Position numbers and translations under genes: made by a program
Assembly: GCF_001422285.1 (NCBI RefSeq)
Contig: NZ_LMMO01000004.1
Span: 436,983-500,982 of the forward strand
DNA from: Frigoribacterium sp. Leaf263
GTDB taxonomy: Bacteria; Actinomycetota; Actinomycetes; Actinomycetales; Microbacteriaceae
Length of the DNA stretch: 64,000 bases
Direction of reading: 5' to 3'
The notes under the pieces: generated by a model
What the model saw: only the letters and a program-made list of their open reading frames with translations
What the model was told of the DNA's origin: nothing
The model's database searches: none
Shown: in pieces, positions 16,131-26,023 of the stretch
Layout: every line of letters begins with the position of its first letter
Position numbering within the stretch: position 1 is the stretch's first letter

Positions 16131-16156
16131 ACCCGAGAACGCGACAGGAGCCCGCC

Positions 16157-17557
16157 ATGGCCAACATCGGCATCGACGGTCTCGCCAGCGGGCTCGACAC
16201 CACCACCCTGATCAACAACCTGATCTCGATCGAGGGCACGCCGCAGACGCTGCTCAAGAACAAGGTCTCGGCCGCGACCGGCTTCATCACGTCGATGCAG
16301 ACGCTGAACGCCCAGATCTCGGCCCTCGCCACGACCGCGGCCACCGCCGCGAAGCCCGCGTCGCTGCAGGCGTACTCCGCCACGAGCAGCTCGACCGCGG
16401 CCACCGTCATGGCCTCGGCGACCGCCGCCGCCGGCTCGCTCGACCTCGTCGTCGGAGCGACCGCCCAGGCCAAGACGGCCGTCACGGCGGCCCTCACCGC
16501 CTGGCCCGACTCGCCCGCCGTCCTGACCTTCACCTCGGCCGCCGGGAAGACGGTCGAGGTGACCGCCGCCTCCTCCTCGCTCGACGACGTCGTCACCGCC
16601 GTCAACGCGTCGGGCGCCGGCGTGAGCGCCCTCAAGGTCGCCTCCGGCACCGACGCCGCGGGGGCCGTGCAGTACCGCCTCCAGCTGACGTCGAAGACGA
16701 CCGGTGCCACCGGCGACTTCGCCGTGCACCGCGGCACGGCCGCCGAGGTCACCGCCGGCACCGCGCCCGATCTGCTGGCCGAGCCGGGCGCCGCCGTCGT
16801 CAAGTCGGCCCGCGACGCGTCCATCACCCTCTACGCGGGGTCACCCGCCGAGCAGGTGGTGACCAGCGCCTCCAACACCTTCGCCGATCTGCTGCCCGGC
16901 GTCTCGGTCACGGTCACCGCCGTCTCGGCAGCCGCTGACAAGCCGATCACCATCTCCGTCTCGCGCGACACCGCCACGGCAGGCAAGGTCGCGTCGGGGC
17001 TCGTCTCGAGTCTCAACGCCGTGCTCGGCGCCATCACGAGCGGGCAGGCCACCACGAGCAGCACGAGCGCGACGGGCAACACGACCGTCAAGGGCGGTGC
17101 CTACACGGGGCAGTCGTCGGTCCGAGCGGCCCAGATCGCCCTGCAGTCGGCGGCCTCGATCCCCGTCGACGGCCGCTCACCCGCGACCATCGGCATCAGC
17201 ATCGGACGCGACGGCTCGTTCGCCTTCGACGCCGACAAGTTCCAGGCGGCGCTCGCCGCCGACCCCGCCGCGACCCAGTCGATGCTCAGCGGGATCGCCG
17301 AGCGCGTCGCCGCGGCTGCCACCGGCGCCTCGGACAAGACGACCGGCACCCTGACCGCCGTCATCACCGGCCAGCAGTCGGTCGTGAAGGACCTCGGCGT
17401 CCGCATCGCCGACTGGGACCTCCGTCTCGTCGCGCGTCGCGCGACCCTCCAGACCACCTACAACAACCTCGAGGTGAAGCTGCAGGCGCTCCAGTCGCAG
17501 TCCACCTGGCTCAGCAGCCAGATCTCCTCCCTGACCTCCTCGACGAGCGGCTCATGA
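16157..17557 (+). CDS. fliD: Flagellar filament cap protein FliD (HAP2)
   Basis: A 466-residue cap protein. The N-terminal segment (IDGLASGLDTTTLINNLISI) is the diagnostic FliD start; the C-terminal helix region (IADWDLRLVARRATLQTTYNNLEVKLQAL in family order) matches the FliD_C coiled coil. The middle is Ala/Thr/Val-rich beta structure. FliD sits at the filament tip and folds exported flagellin. ATG 16157 follows ACAGGAGCC. Overlaps fliS by 4 bases. No sigma-28 box is visible between the flagellin terminator and this gene. Confidence 0.95.
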   Translation: MANIGIDGLASGLDTTTLINNLISIEGTPQTLLKNKVSAATGFITSMQTLNAQISALATTAATAAKPASLQAYSATSSSTAATVMASATAAAGSLDLVVGATAQAKTAVTAALTAWPDSPAVLTFTSAAGKTVEVTAASSSLDDVVTAVNASGAGVSALKVASGTDAAGAVQYRLQLTSKTTGATGDFAVHRGTAAEVTAGTAPDLLAEPGAAVVKSARDASITLYAGSPAEQVVTSASNTFADLLPGVSVTVTAVSAAADKPITISVSRDTATAGKVASGLVSSLNAVLGAITSGQATTSSTSATGNTTVKGGAYTGQSSVRAAQIALQSAASIPVDGRSPATIGISIGRDGSFAFDADKFQAALAADPAATQSMLSGIAERVAAAATGASDKTTGTLTAVITGQQSVVKDLGVRIADWDLRLVARRATLQTTYNNLEVKLQALQSQSTWLSSQISSLTSSTSGS

Positions 17558-18054
17558 TGAACGCACAAGGATTCGCGGCCTTCGCCGCCGCATCGGCGGG
17601 ACCCTCCGCCGCCGAGAGGCGCCAGCGCGCCCAGTACACGTCGGAGGCCGTGCTCTCGGCCACCCCCGTGCAGCTCGTCACGATGCTCTACGACCGGCTC
17701 ATGCTCGACCTCTCACGCGCCGAGGCCGCCCAGGTGAGCGGATCGTGGCTCGTCGCCTCCGAGCAGCTGCAGCACGCGCAGGCGATCGTCGCCGAGCTGT
17801 CGTCGTCGCTGCGCATCGACGTCTGGGACGGCGGCGAGGGTCTGCTCGCCCTCTACGGCTACGCGTCGACGGCGCTCGTCAACGCCAACGTGCACCGCGA
17901 CGTCGCCCTCACGCGCGAGGTCGTCGGCCTGCTCGAGCCGCTCCGGCAGGCCTGGCGCGAGGCCGGCTCCTCGCTGCAGGCCGCCGAGGCCGCCGCCCGA
18001 CCCGCCGCCACCGCGACGAGCGGTCTGCCGGGAGGCGCGCTCGGTGTCGCCTGA
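17554..18054 (+). CDS. fliS: Flagellin export chaperone FliS
   Basis: A 166-residue helical chaperone. It has the FliS core ATPVQLVTMLYDRLMLDLSRAE (in family order QLVxMLYDxxL), then the helix with LQHAQAIVAELSSSLRID and a final LLEPLRQAWREA helix. FliS binds the flagellin C-terminus and prevents cytoplasmic polymerisation. The N-terminus carries about 30 extra residues (Ala/Ser-rich) before the core. Translationally coupled to fliD and to the next gene (overlap 11 bases). Confidence 0.93.
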   Translation: MMNAQGFAAFAAASAGPSAAERRQRAQYTSEAVLSATPVQLVTMLYDRLMLDLSRAEAAQVSGSWLVASEQLQHAQAIVAELSSSLRIDVWDGGEGLLALYGYASTALVNANVHRDVALTREVVGLLEPLRQAWREAGSSLQAAEAAARPAATATSGLPGGALGVA

Positions 18055-18517
18055 CGCCCCCGGTGCCGGGACGGCGCCCGAGTCCGTCGCCGCGCCTCGC
18101 GTCGCGGCGCCTCGCGTCGCCGCGCCTCGCGTCGCCGCGCCTCGCGTCGCGGTGCCGCACGACGCGGCGTCGCACGATGCGGCGTCGCACGACGCGGTGT
18201 CGCGCGTCGCGGCCTGGTCCGTCGTGCTCGACGACCTCGAGGCCCGTGTCACCCGCCTCGAACGCGACGGACGTCCCGGTGTCACGGGGCGCGCCGACGC
18301 CGACGGGACGGACCCCGCCTGGACGGCGCCCACGGGGCTCGGACCGGTGCCGTCCGTGCTGACGACCCGCGCCTCCTCGGTGCTGGCCCGTCAGCGTGCG
18401 GTGCTCCGCTCGCTGGTCGACGACCGGGCCGAGGTCGTGCAGCAACTCGGCGCCGTCCGCCGGGTCGAGGCGTCGCACGAGCCCGGTCGGCCCGTGTACC
18501 TCGACGCCCTGGGCTGA
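18044..18517 (+). CDS. FliT-position protein of unknown family with repeat tract
   Basis: A 157-residue protein starting at GTG 18044, with GGGAGG 8 bases upstream, overlapping fliS. Gene order (fliD-fliS-x) is that of fliT, the FliD chaperone, and residues 60-157 look helical (DDLEARVTRLERD, SVLARQRAVLRSLVDDRAEVVQQL), but I see no direct FliT signature. Residues 16-56 are encoded by two sets of 15-base tandem repeats, giving four APRVA units and three HDAAS-like units, probably a flexible spacer of variable length. The repeat word at 18364-18376 is translated TRASS. Confidence 0.55.
   Translation: MSPDAPGAGTAPESVAAPRVAAPRVAAPRVAAPRVAVPHDAASHDAASHDAVSRVAAWSVVLDDLEARVTRLERDGRPGVTGRADADGTDPAWTAPTGLGPVPSVLTTRASSVLARQRAVLRSLVDDRAEVVQQLGAVRRVEASHEPGRPVYLDALG
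18091..18201 (+). repeat. Two adjacent 15-base tandem repeat sets inside a coding region
   Basis: Four near-identical 15-base units (CGCGCCTCGCGTCGC, 18091-18150) then three units (GCACGACGCGGCGTC-like, 18157-18201). Each unit is five codons, so copy-number change keeps the frame. Confidence 0.85.
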
Positions 18518-18567
18518 CGCGTCGCTGCGCGGCGTGCCGTGGGCGGCGGGGGAGGCCGGCGGCCCTG

Positions 18568-18627
18568 CCGCCACGTTCTCGACACGCCGCCACGTGATCC
18601 GGTGGCGGGGTGTGGAGTCGGTGGCGG
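18568..18627. terminator. Hairpin between convergent genes, 19-base-period family
   Basis: CCGCCACG at 18568 and again at 18587 (19 bases apart), with inverted partners GTGGCGG at 18602 and 18621. Lies between the FliT-position gene and citMHS. Confidence 0.65.
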
Positions 18628-18682
18628 CGTGCGCGGGCTCGGCGTCGTGGGTGGCGGCTCGCGCGGGGTCAGGAGGCGCGGG

Positions 18683-20239
<1,557 letters not shown>

Positions 20240-20324
20240 CCGAACTCCTTCGTCCGTGAGCGGCACCGTGGGGGAGCCGAGCGTGTCCGGGCACGCTAGC
20301 CGCGCCTCCTCGGCCCTGTCGCGC

Positions 20325-20372
20325 TTCTGCGCATTCGCCGACTATCGCGCGTTCGCCACGTTCTGCGCATTC
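20325..20372. promoter_or_regulatory. Direct repeats in the citMHS / sensor kinase divergent region
   Basis: TTCTGCGCATTC occurs at 20325-20336 and again, identically, at 20361-20372, with a related TCGCGCGTTCGCC between. The 36-base spacing and intergenic position between transporter and two-component genes suggest operator sites for the response regulator. Confidence 0.5.
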
Positions 20373-20437
20373 TGCTCACCCCCGCGGTGACCCGCCGCGG
20401 CCCGTGGGTGAGGGCCGAGGGCACGGCCCACGGACCG

Positions 20438-20452
20438 CAGGAGGCGCGGGTC
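20438..20452 (+). repeat. Intergenic copy of the repeat upstream of the sensor kinase
   Basis: CAGGAGGCGCGGGTC, 31 bases before the kinase GTG start, in the divergent region. Confidence 0.7.
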
Positions 20453-20482
20453 GGCCCGACCGCGCCCGGTACCCTGGCCCAC

Positions 20483-22333
20483 GTGACCGACGACAGCTCA
20501 CGCCCGCGCCCGCGCAAGCGCCGGTTCGCCACCGAGGTGCTGCTGCTGCAGCTCGCCGTCGTCACCGTGATCGTCGTGCTCACCAGCGCGGTCTTCGCCG
20601 CCATCGCGGTGCAGCGCCTCGCCCGCGAGGCCGAGTCGACGGCGCTCGCCGTGGCGCAGAGCGTCGCGTCCGACACCGACGTCCGGGCCGAGGTCGCGGC
20701 CCTCAGCATCGACGGAACCCCGCTCGACGAGGAGGCGCTGGCCGGCGGCGACCTGCAGCGCACGGCCGTCGCGGCGCAGCTGCGGACCGGGGCGCTCTTC
20801 GTCGTCATCACCGACGACCGCGGCGTCCGCCTGGCCCACCCCGACGCGGAGCGCATCGGCGAGCGGGTCAGCACGAGCCCCGACGCCGCCCTCCGCGGCG
20901 AGGAGGTCGTCTCGTGGGAGCGCGGCACCCTCGGCGAGTCCGCCCGCGCCAAGGTGCCGATCGTCACGCCGACGGCCGACGACCCGCGGGCCGGCTCAGG
21001 AGGCGCGGCTGCGGCGGCGCCGTCCGCGGGCGACTCGGAGGCGGTGCGGGTGGCCGACGCCGCCGACGTGGTGGGCGAGGTCAGCGTCGGCTACGCGCCC
21101 GCCCGGGTGTACGAGACGCTCGCGCGCGACAGCCTGCCCGTGATCGGCATGGCACTGCTGGCCCTCGCCGTCGGGGTCGTGGCCTCGGTGCTCATCCGCC
21201 GACGCCTCGACCGGCTGACCCTCGGACTCCAGCCGGAGGAGCTCTCGGCCCTCGTGCAGAACCAGCAGGCGGTGCTCGGCGGCGTCGCCGAGGGCGTGCT
21301 CGCGGTGTCGCGCGACGGGGTGGTGACGGTCTGCAACGATCTGGCGCCGCGCCTCCTCGGCCTCGACCCCGGCCCGATCGTCGGTCGCCCCGTCGACGGG
21401 CTGGGGCTTCCGGGCGTGCTCGTCGACCTGCTGATCGGACCGCCGCCCGCGAGCCCGGGAGGCGCGGGTGCGGTCGGTCGCACCGCCGACGGACCGCACG
21501 ACACCACCCTCGTCGTCGGGCCCCACGTGCTGCTCGTCGACGTGCGCGGCGTCTCGCGCGACGGGGTCGACCTGGGTCGCGTCGCCGTCATGCGCGACCG
21601 CACCGCCGTCGAGGCCCTCACCCGCCGGCTCGACGCGGTCGGCGCGATGACCACCGCGCTCCGGGCCCAGCGGCACGAGTTCGCCAACCGCCTGCACGCC
21701 GTGTCGGGGATGCTCGAGCTCGGGCGCACCGAGCAGGCGCGCAGCTACCTCGCCGACGTGCTCGACCACGGTCCGCTGCGCTACCCCGTCGCCCACGCGG
21801 ATCGGCTGACCGAGCCCTACCTGCAGGCGTTCCTCGGCGCGAAGGGGGTCGAGGCCGCCGAACGGGGCGTGCTGCTGAAGCTCGGCCCCGAGACGCTCGT
21901 GTCGGGCGTGGTGGTCGAGCCCGGCGACGTCACGACGGTGCTCGGCAATCTCGTCGACAACGCCGTGCGGGCCGCCGTCGCCGGTCGGGTCAGCCCGGCG
22001 TGGATCGAGGTCGAGGTGCTCGACGGCGGCACCGACCTGCACCTCTCGGTGATGGACTCGGGGCAGGGGGTCGACGAGGTCGACACCCTCTTCGAGCGGC
22101 TGCGCACCGACGACGACGACCCCTCGCGGGTGCACGGGCTCGGCTTCGGCCTGCCCCTGTCGCGCGAGATCGCCCGGCGGCGCGGGGGCGACGTCTGGCT
22201 CGGCTCCTCCGGGGGCGACGACCACGGCGCCGTGTTCTGCGCCCGACTCGTCGGCGCGGTGCAGCCGCCGGCACCGTCCGCCCCGCCCGCCCCGCCCGCC
22301 CCGCCCGCCCCGCCTGAGAGGATCGAGCCGTGA
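20483..22333 (+). CDS. CitA/DcuS-type sensor histidine kinase
   Basis: About 616 residues. One membrane helix near residues 18-40, an extracytoplasmic sensor domain (TGALFVVITDDRGVRLAHPD, then SVGYAPARVYE), a second helix, a PAS domain (AVLGGVAEGVLAVSRDG), the phosphoacceptor region RHEFANRLHAVSGMLELG (His in a Spo0B-like HEFxNRLH motif) and an HATPase domain with NLVDNAVRA and GLGFGLPLSREIA. Kinases of this family sense citrate or C4-dicarboxylates. GTG 20483 is chosen because ACCCT lies about 8 bases before it (leaderless pattern). The tail is a short run of Ala-Pro-Pro repeats. Overlaps the response regulator by 4 bases. Confidence 0.88.
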   Translation: MTDDSSRPRPRKRRFATEVLLLQLAVVTVIVVLTSAVFAAIAVQRLAREAESTALAVAQSVASDTDVRAEVAALSIDGTPLDEEALAGGDLQRTAVAAQLRTGALFVVITDDRGVRLAHPDAERIGERVSTSPDAALRGEEVVSWERGTLGESARAKVPIVTPTADDPRAGSGGAAAAAPSAGDSEAVRVADAADVVGEVSVGYAPARVYETLARDSLPVIGMALLALAVGVVASVLIRRRLDRLTLGLQPEELSALVQNQQAVLGGVAEGVLAVSRDGVVTVCNDLAPRLLGLDPGPIVGRPVDGLGLPGVLVDLLIGPPPASPGGAGAVGRTADGPHDTTLVVGPHVLLVDVRGVSRDGVDLGRVAVMRDRTAVEALTRRLDAVGAMTTALRAQRHEFANRLHAVSGMLELGRTEQARSYLADVLDHGPLRYPVAHADRLTEPYLQAFLGAKGVEAAERGVLLKLGPETLVSGVVVEPGDVTTVLGNLVDNAVRAAVAGRVSPAWIEVEVLDGGTDLHLSVMDSGQGVDEVDTLFERLRTDDDDPSRVHGLGFGLPLSREIARRRGGDVWLGSSGGDDHGAVFCARLVGAVQPPAPSAPPAPPAPPAPPERIEP

Positions 22334-23055
22334 CGTCACCCGACCTGACCGTGCTCGTCGTCGACGACGACTTCTACGTCGCCGAGCTGCACCGCCGGCA
22401 GGTCGACGAGGTGCCCGGGTTCCGCGCGCTCGAACCGGTGGGCACGGCCGCCGAGATGCGCCGGACTCTCGCCGAGACGCCCGTCGACCTGCTGCTGCTC
22501 GACGTGCACCTGCCCGACGGCAGCGGTCTCGACCTGCTGCGCGAGGTCGACGTCGACGCGTTCGTGCTCAGCGCGGCGTCCGACGGCGAGACCGTGCGCC
22601 GGGCGCTGCGCCGCGGGGTCGTCGGCTACCTCATCAAGCCGTTCGCCTCGGGGGTGCTGAGCGACCGGCTGCGGGCCTATCAGCGCTACCGCAACGTGCT
22701 CGACGACCGCGGCTCCGTCGACCAGGAGGCCCTCGAGCGGGCCCTGCGCATCCTCCATTCCGGCGACGCGGCGAAGGCGGCGTCGCCGTCGCGCTCGGCC
22801 ACCGAGCAGGCGGTGCTCGAGCAGTTCGACCACGCCGACGCGGCGGCCGCCGCCGGTGCGGAGGGAGCCGCCGGCGAGGAGGGAGACGCCGGCACCCCGG
22901 TCGAGCTCTCGGCCGCGGACGTGGCGACGAGGGTCGGCGTCTCGCGGGCGACCGCGCAGCGGTACCTCGCGGCGCTCGCGGCCGACGGTCTCGTGACGAT
23001 GAAGCTCAGCTACGGCACGACCGGCCGCCCCGAGCACCGCTACTCCCGAGGCTGA
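22330..23055 (+). CDS. CitB/DcuR-type response regulator
   Basis: A 241-residue regulator. Receiver domain: VLVVDDDFYVAELHRR (acid pair), LLLDVHLPDGSGLDLL (phosphorylated Asp), SAASDGETV and YLIKPF (Lys). After an Ala/Glu/Gly linker there is a winged HTH, ADVATRVGVSRATAQRYLAA then GLVTMKLSYGTTGRPEHRYS, typical of CitB/DcuR regulators. GTG start overlapping the kinase stop. Likely regulates citMHS across the divergent region. The flagellar flgB promoter follows 69 bases after its stop, so the pair is an insertion within the flagellar locus. Confidence 0.9.
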   Translation: MTSPDLTVLVVDDDFYVAELHRRQVDEVPGFRALEPVGTAAEMRRTLAETPVDLLLLDVHLPDGSGLDLLREVDVDAFVLSAASDGETVRRALRRGVVGYLIKPFASGVLSDRLRAYQRYRNVLDDRGSVDQEALERALRILHSGDAAKAASPSRSATEQAVLEQFDHADAAAAAGAEGAAGEEGDAGTPVELSAADVATRVGVSRATAQRYLAALAADGLVTMKLSYGTTGRPEHRYSRG

Positions 23056-23123
23056 CCCGCCCCGCGCCTCCTCGGCTCGATCCTCTCCGCGCCCCCACTA
23101 CGGGGCGGCCCGCGCCGGGCGGC

Positions 23124-23151
23124 TTACGCCGACCCCGACCCCGCCGATAGA
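23124..23151 (+). promoter_or_regulatory. Sigma-28 promoter of the flgB-fliG operon
   Basis: TTACGCC, 12 bases, GCCGATAGA. Confidence 0.8.
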
Positions 23152-23158
23152 GCGACGT

Positions 23159-23196
23159 GAGCACGGATCGCTCGCACACCCGGCCATGGATCGGCC
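23159..23196 (+). promoter_or_regulatory. Tandem CsrA-like hairpins in the flgB leader
   Basis: GAGC-ACGGATC-GCTC (23159-23173) and GGCC-ATGGATC-GGCC (23182-23196): two small stems each exposing a GGA in a seven-base loop. Nearly the same pair occurs before fliH. They begin about 8 bases after the -10. Confidence 0.6.
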
Positions 23197-23239
23197 CCCG
23201 CCCGACGCAGGGCACCCCAGACACCTCACCGGGACAGGC

Positions 23240-23587
23240 ATGCCACTCGAATCCGTGACGCAAGCGGCGCTGCAGAGCGCCCTCGACGGTCTCTCGCTGC
23301 GCCAGAAGACCATCGCGAACAACATCGCCAACGTGAACACGCCCGGCTACCAGGCCAAGCGCGTGCAGTTCGAGGAGGCGCTCGGCCGGTCGGTCGCGGA
23401 CGGCGGCGGGGCGATCCAGGCGACCACGGCGCGCTCCCTCGAGCCCACCCGCACCGACGGCAGCAACGTGAACCTCGACACCGAGACGCTCTCGAACGTC
23501 GACACCGTGCTGCGGTACCAGTTCGCGACGCAGGCGATGAACTCCGAGCTGACGGCCGTCCGCGCCGCCTTCAGGACGAACTCGTGA
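23240..23587 (+). CDS. flgB: Flagellar basal-body rod protein FlgB
   Basis: A 115-residue proximal rod protein. It has the rod motif LSLRQKTIANNIANVNTPGY near the start and the C-terminal VNLDTETLSNVDTVLRYQF helix of FlgB. Rod proteins are exported and assemble above the MS ring. ATG 23240 with GGGACAGGC upstream. Opens an operon flgB-flgC-fliE-fliF-fliG with overlapping stop/start codons. The first codons (LESV) and the leader resemble those of fliH. Confidence 0.95.
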   Translation: MPLESVTQAALQSALDGLSLRQKTIANNIANVNTPGYQAKRVQFEEALGRSVADGGGAIQATTARSLEPTRTDGSNVNLDTETLSNVDTVLRYQFATQAMNSELTAVRAAFRTNS

Positions 23588-23979
23588 CCGCCTTCGACGC
23601 GATCGGCATCGCGAGCACCGGCCTGACCGTGCACCGCAAGTGGCTCGACGCGGTCTCGGACAACATCGCCAACGCGAACACCGTCAAGTCGATGGACGAC
23701 ACGGCGTTCCAGGCGCGCTACGTCGAGGTGCAGGAGGGCGACGGCACCTCGGGCGTCTTCGTCCGCGCCGACCGCTACGGCAGCGAGGCGGGCCGGGTCA
23801 CGTACTCGCCCGACCACCCGCTCGCCGACGCCGAGGGCTACGTGCGCATGCCCGACATCGACCTCGGCGCCCAGATGGGCGACCTGATCATGGCGCAGCG
23901 CGGCTACCAGGCCAACGCCGCTGTCGTCGACCGTGCCAAGACGGCCTACGAGGCCGCACTCCAGATCGGACGTGGCTGA
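23584..23979 (+). CDS. flgC: Flagellar basal-body rod protein FlgC
   Basis: A 131-residue proximal rod protein, GTG start overlapping flgB. Motifs: LTVHRKWLDAVSDNIANANT near the N-terminus, the FlgC-typical VFVRADRYGSEAGRVTYSPD..PLADAEGYVRMPDID central block, and the C-terminal MAQRGYQANAAVVDRAKTAYEAAL helix. Size is usual. Confidence 0.95.
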   Translation: MTAFDAIGIASTGLTVHRKWLDAVSDNIANANTVKSMDDTAFQARYVEVQEGDGTSGVFVRADRYGSEAGRVTYSPDHPLADAEGYVRMPDIDLGAQMGDLIMAQRGYQANAAVVDRAKTAYEAALQIGRG

Positions 23980-24344
23980 TGCCCCTCTCGGCGATCCAGG
24001 CTCTCGGAGCCGTCCAGCAGTCCGGCTACGCCGACGCCGCCTCGCTGCTGCAGGGCGCGGGCGCGGTCGGAGGTCCCGGTGCGCCCGACGCGACGGGCCG
24101 AGGAGGCGCGACCAGCGCCTCCGGGGCGACCTTCGGGGCGTCGATGGCCGGTGCCGTCGAGGGACTGCAGCAGCTGCAGGGCGAGGCGAAGACCCTCGCC
24201 GTCAAGGCCGTGACCGGTGATCTCACCGACATCCACGACGCGACCATCGCCGCGACGCGCGCGCAGGTCACGCTCGAGCTCGTCAGCGCCGTCCGCAACA
24301 AGGGCGTCGACGCCTTCAACGAGATCATGAGGATGCAGGCCTGA
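23979..24344 (+). CDS. fliE: Flagellar hook-basal body protein FliE
   Basis: A 121-residue protein that joins the MS ring to the rod. The conserved part is C-terminal: DLTDIHDATIAATRAQVTLE followed by LVSAVRNKGVDAFNEIMRMQ. The N-terminal 50 residues are Gly/Ala-rich. Start and stop overlap flgC and fliF by one base each. A near copy of the repeat (GAGGAGGCGCGACC) lies at 24100. Confidence 0.93.
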   Translation: MPLSAIQALGAVQQSGYADAASLLQGAGAVGGPGAPDATGRGGATSASGATFGASMAGAVEGLQQLQGEAKTLAVKAVTGDLTDIHDATIAATRAQVTLELVSAVRNKGVDAFNEIMRMQA

Positions 24345-26023
24345 TGCCCACCGCCGTCAAGAACTCGCTCGACCGGATGCGCGCGACCCTCGCGGGCTTC
24401 TCGATCGCCCAGCGGACGATCGCGGTCATCCTCCTCGCCGCCCTCGTGCTCGGCGTCGTGGCCCTCACCAGCTGGCTGACGAAGCCGACGTACACGCCGC
24501 TGTTCAGCGGCGTCGACCCGGCCGACGCCAGCGCCATCGTCGAGCAGCTGCAGGCCGACGGGGTGCCTTACCAGCTGACCGCGGGCGGCAACACGATCCT
24601 CGTGCCCGAGGAGCACGTCTACCAGGAGCGCCTCACCGCCGCGGCCGCCGGCCTGCCCTCGACCGCCGGCACCGGCGGCTACACGCTGCTCGACACGATG
24701 GGCGTCACCTCGTCGGAGTTCCAGCAGGACGTCACCTACAAGCGCGCCATCGAGGGCGAGCTCGCCAACACGATCAAGGCGATGGACGGCGTGAAGAACG
24801 CCACCGTGCAGCTCGCCATCCCCGAGCAGACCGTGTTCGTCGCCGAGCAGCGCGACCCGACGGCCTCGGTGTTCGTCGAGACGCAGGCGGGGGTGTCGCT
24901 GACCACCGAGCAGGTGCAGGCCATCGTCAACCTGACCAGCGCCTCCGTCGAGGGCATGACCCCCACCGGCGTCGCCGTCACCGACTCGACCGGCACGGTG
25001 CTGTCGCAGGTCGGCACCGGGGCGACCGGAGGAGGCGCGGGCGAGGCCGGCGAGTACGAGTCGAAGGTGCAGACGGCCGTCCAGACCATGCTCGACAAGG
25101 TCGTCGGCGTCGGCAACTCGTCGGTCGTGGTCGCGGCGCAGCTCGACTCGAACTCGGGAACGCGCGTCACCGAGCGGTTCACCGAGCCCGAGAGCGGCCC
25201 GCTGGCCCTGAACGAGTCGACCACGACCGAGCAGTACGGTGCGGGCGGGGCCGGCGACGGCACCGGGCGGACCGGCGTGCTCGGACCGGACAACATCGCC
25301 GTGCCCACCGGCGCCGACGGCGAGGCCGCCGGTGCGGACGGGGCGGCCGGCGACGGCTACGTCAACGAGTCGGCGACGAAGAACAACGCCGTCGACAAGG
25401 TCACCGAGACGATGAGCGTGCCCTCGGGCACCGTCGCCCGGCAGACCGTGTCCGTCGCTCTGAACGCGACGGCCGCGCAGGGCGTCAACATGCAGAGCAT
25501 CCGCGACCTGGTCGACAGCGCGGCCGGCATCGACGGCGCCCGGGGCGACACCGTCGACGTCGCGATGGTCGACTTCGACACGACCGCGGCGACCGCCGCT
25601 CAGGAGGCGCTGGCCGCCGCGGACGCCGCCGCCGCGACCGAGGCCATGTGGTCGACGATCCGCACGGCCAGCATCGTCGGCGTCATCGCCCTGGCCGCCG
25701 TCATCGCGCTCATCGTCTTCGCTCGACGCAGCCGCCGCCAGGCCCGTGAGGACGTCGATCTCGGCGAGCTCGCCGCCGCCAACGCCGCCCAGACCTGGGA
25801 CGCCACCATGCGACTCGACCTCGACGCCGCCTCCGGCCGGTCGATGCTCGGCGGCGACGACTCCGCGACGCAGATGCTGCCCGTCGTCGAGGCGCCCGAG
25901 CCGTCGCCCGAGGCCGTCTCGGCCGAACGCCGCCGCGCCGAGGTCGACGCCCTGGCCGAGCGCGACCCGGCCAAGACCGCGGAGCTGCTGCGCGGTCTGA
26001 TGGACCAGCGGAGCGGGCTGTGA
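24344..26023 (+). CDS. fliF: Flagellar MS-ring protein FliF
   Basis: A 559-residue membrane protein forming the MS ring. Membrane helix near residues 22-46, ring-building motif (TPLFSGVDPADASAIVEQL; LPSTAGTGGYTLLDTMGVTSS), a long periplasmic part with GAGGAG-type linker, a second membrane helix (ASIVGVIALAAVIALIVFARR) and a cytoplasmic tail for FliG binding ending AKTAELLRGLMDQRSG, the usual FliF C-terminus. Overlaps fliG by 4 bases. Confidence 0.95.
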   Translation: MPTAVKNSLDRMRATLAGFSIAQRTIAVILLAALVLGVVALTSWLTKPTYTPLFSGVDPADASAIVEQLQADGVPYQLTAGGNTILVPEEHVYQERLTAAAAGLPSTAGTGGYTLLDTMGVTSSEFQQDVTYKRAIEGELANTIKAMDGVKNATVQLAIPEQTVFVAEQRDPTASVFVETQAGVSLTTEQVQAIVNLTSASVEGMTPTGVAVTDSTGTVLSQVGTGATGGGAGEAGEYESKVQTAVQTMLDKVVGVGNSSVVVAAQLDSNSGTRVTERFTEPESGPLALNESTTTEQYGAGGAGDGTGRTGVLGPDNIAVPTGADGEAAGADGAAGDGYVNESATKNNAVDKVTETMSVPSGTVARQTVSVALNATAAQGVNMQSIRDLVDSAAGIDGARGDTVDVAMVDFDTTAATAAQEALAAADAAAATEAMWSTIRTASIVGVIALAAVIALIVFARRSRRQAREDVDLGELAAANAAQTWDATMRLDLDAASGRSMLGGDDSATQMLPVVEAPEPSPEAVSAERRRAEVDALAERDPAKTAELLRGLMDQRSGL

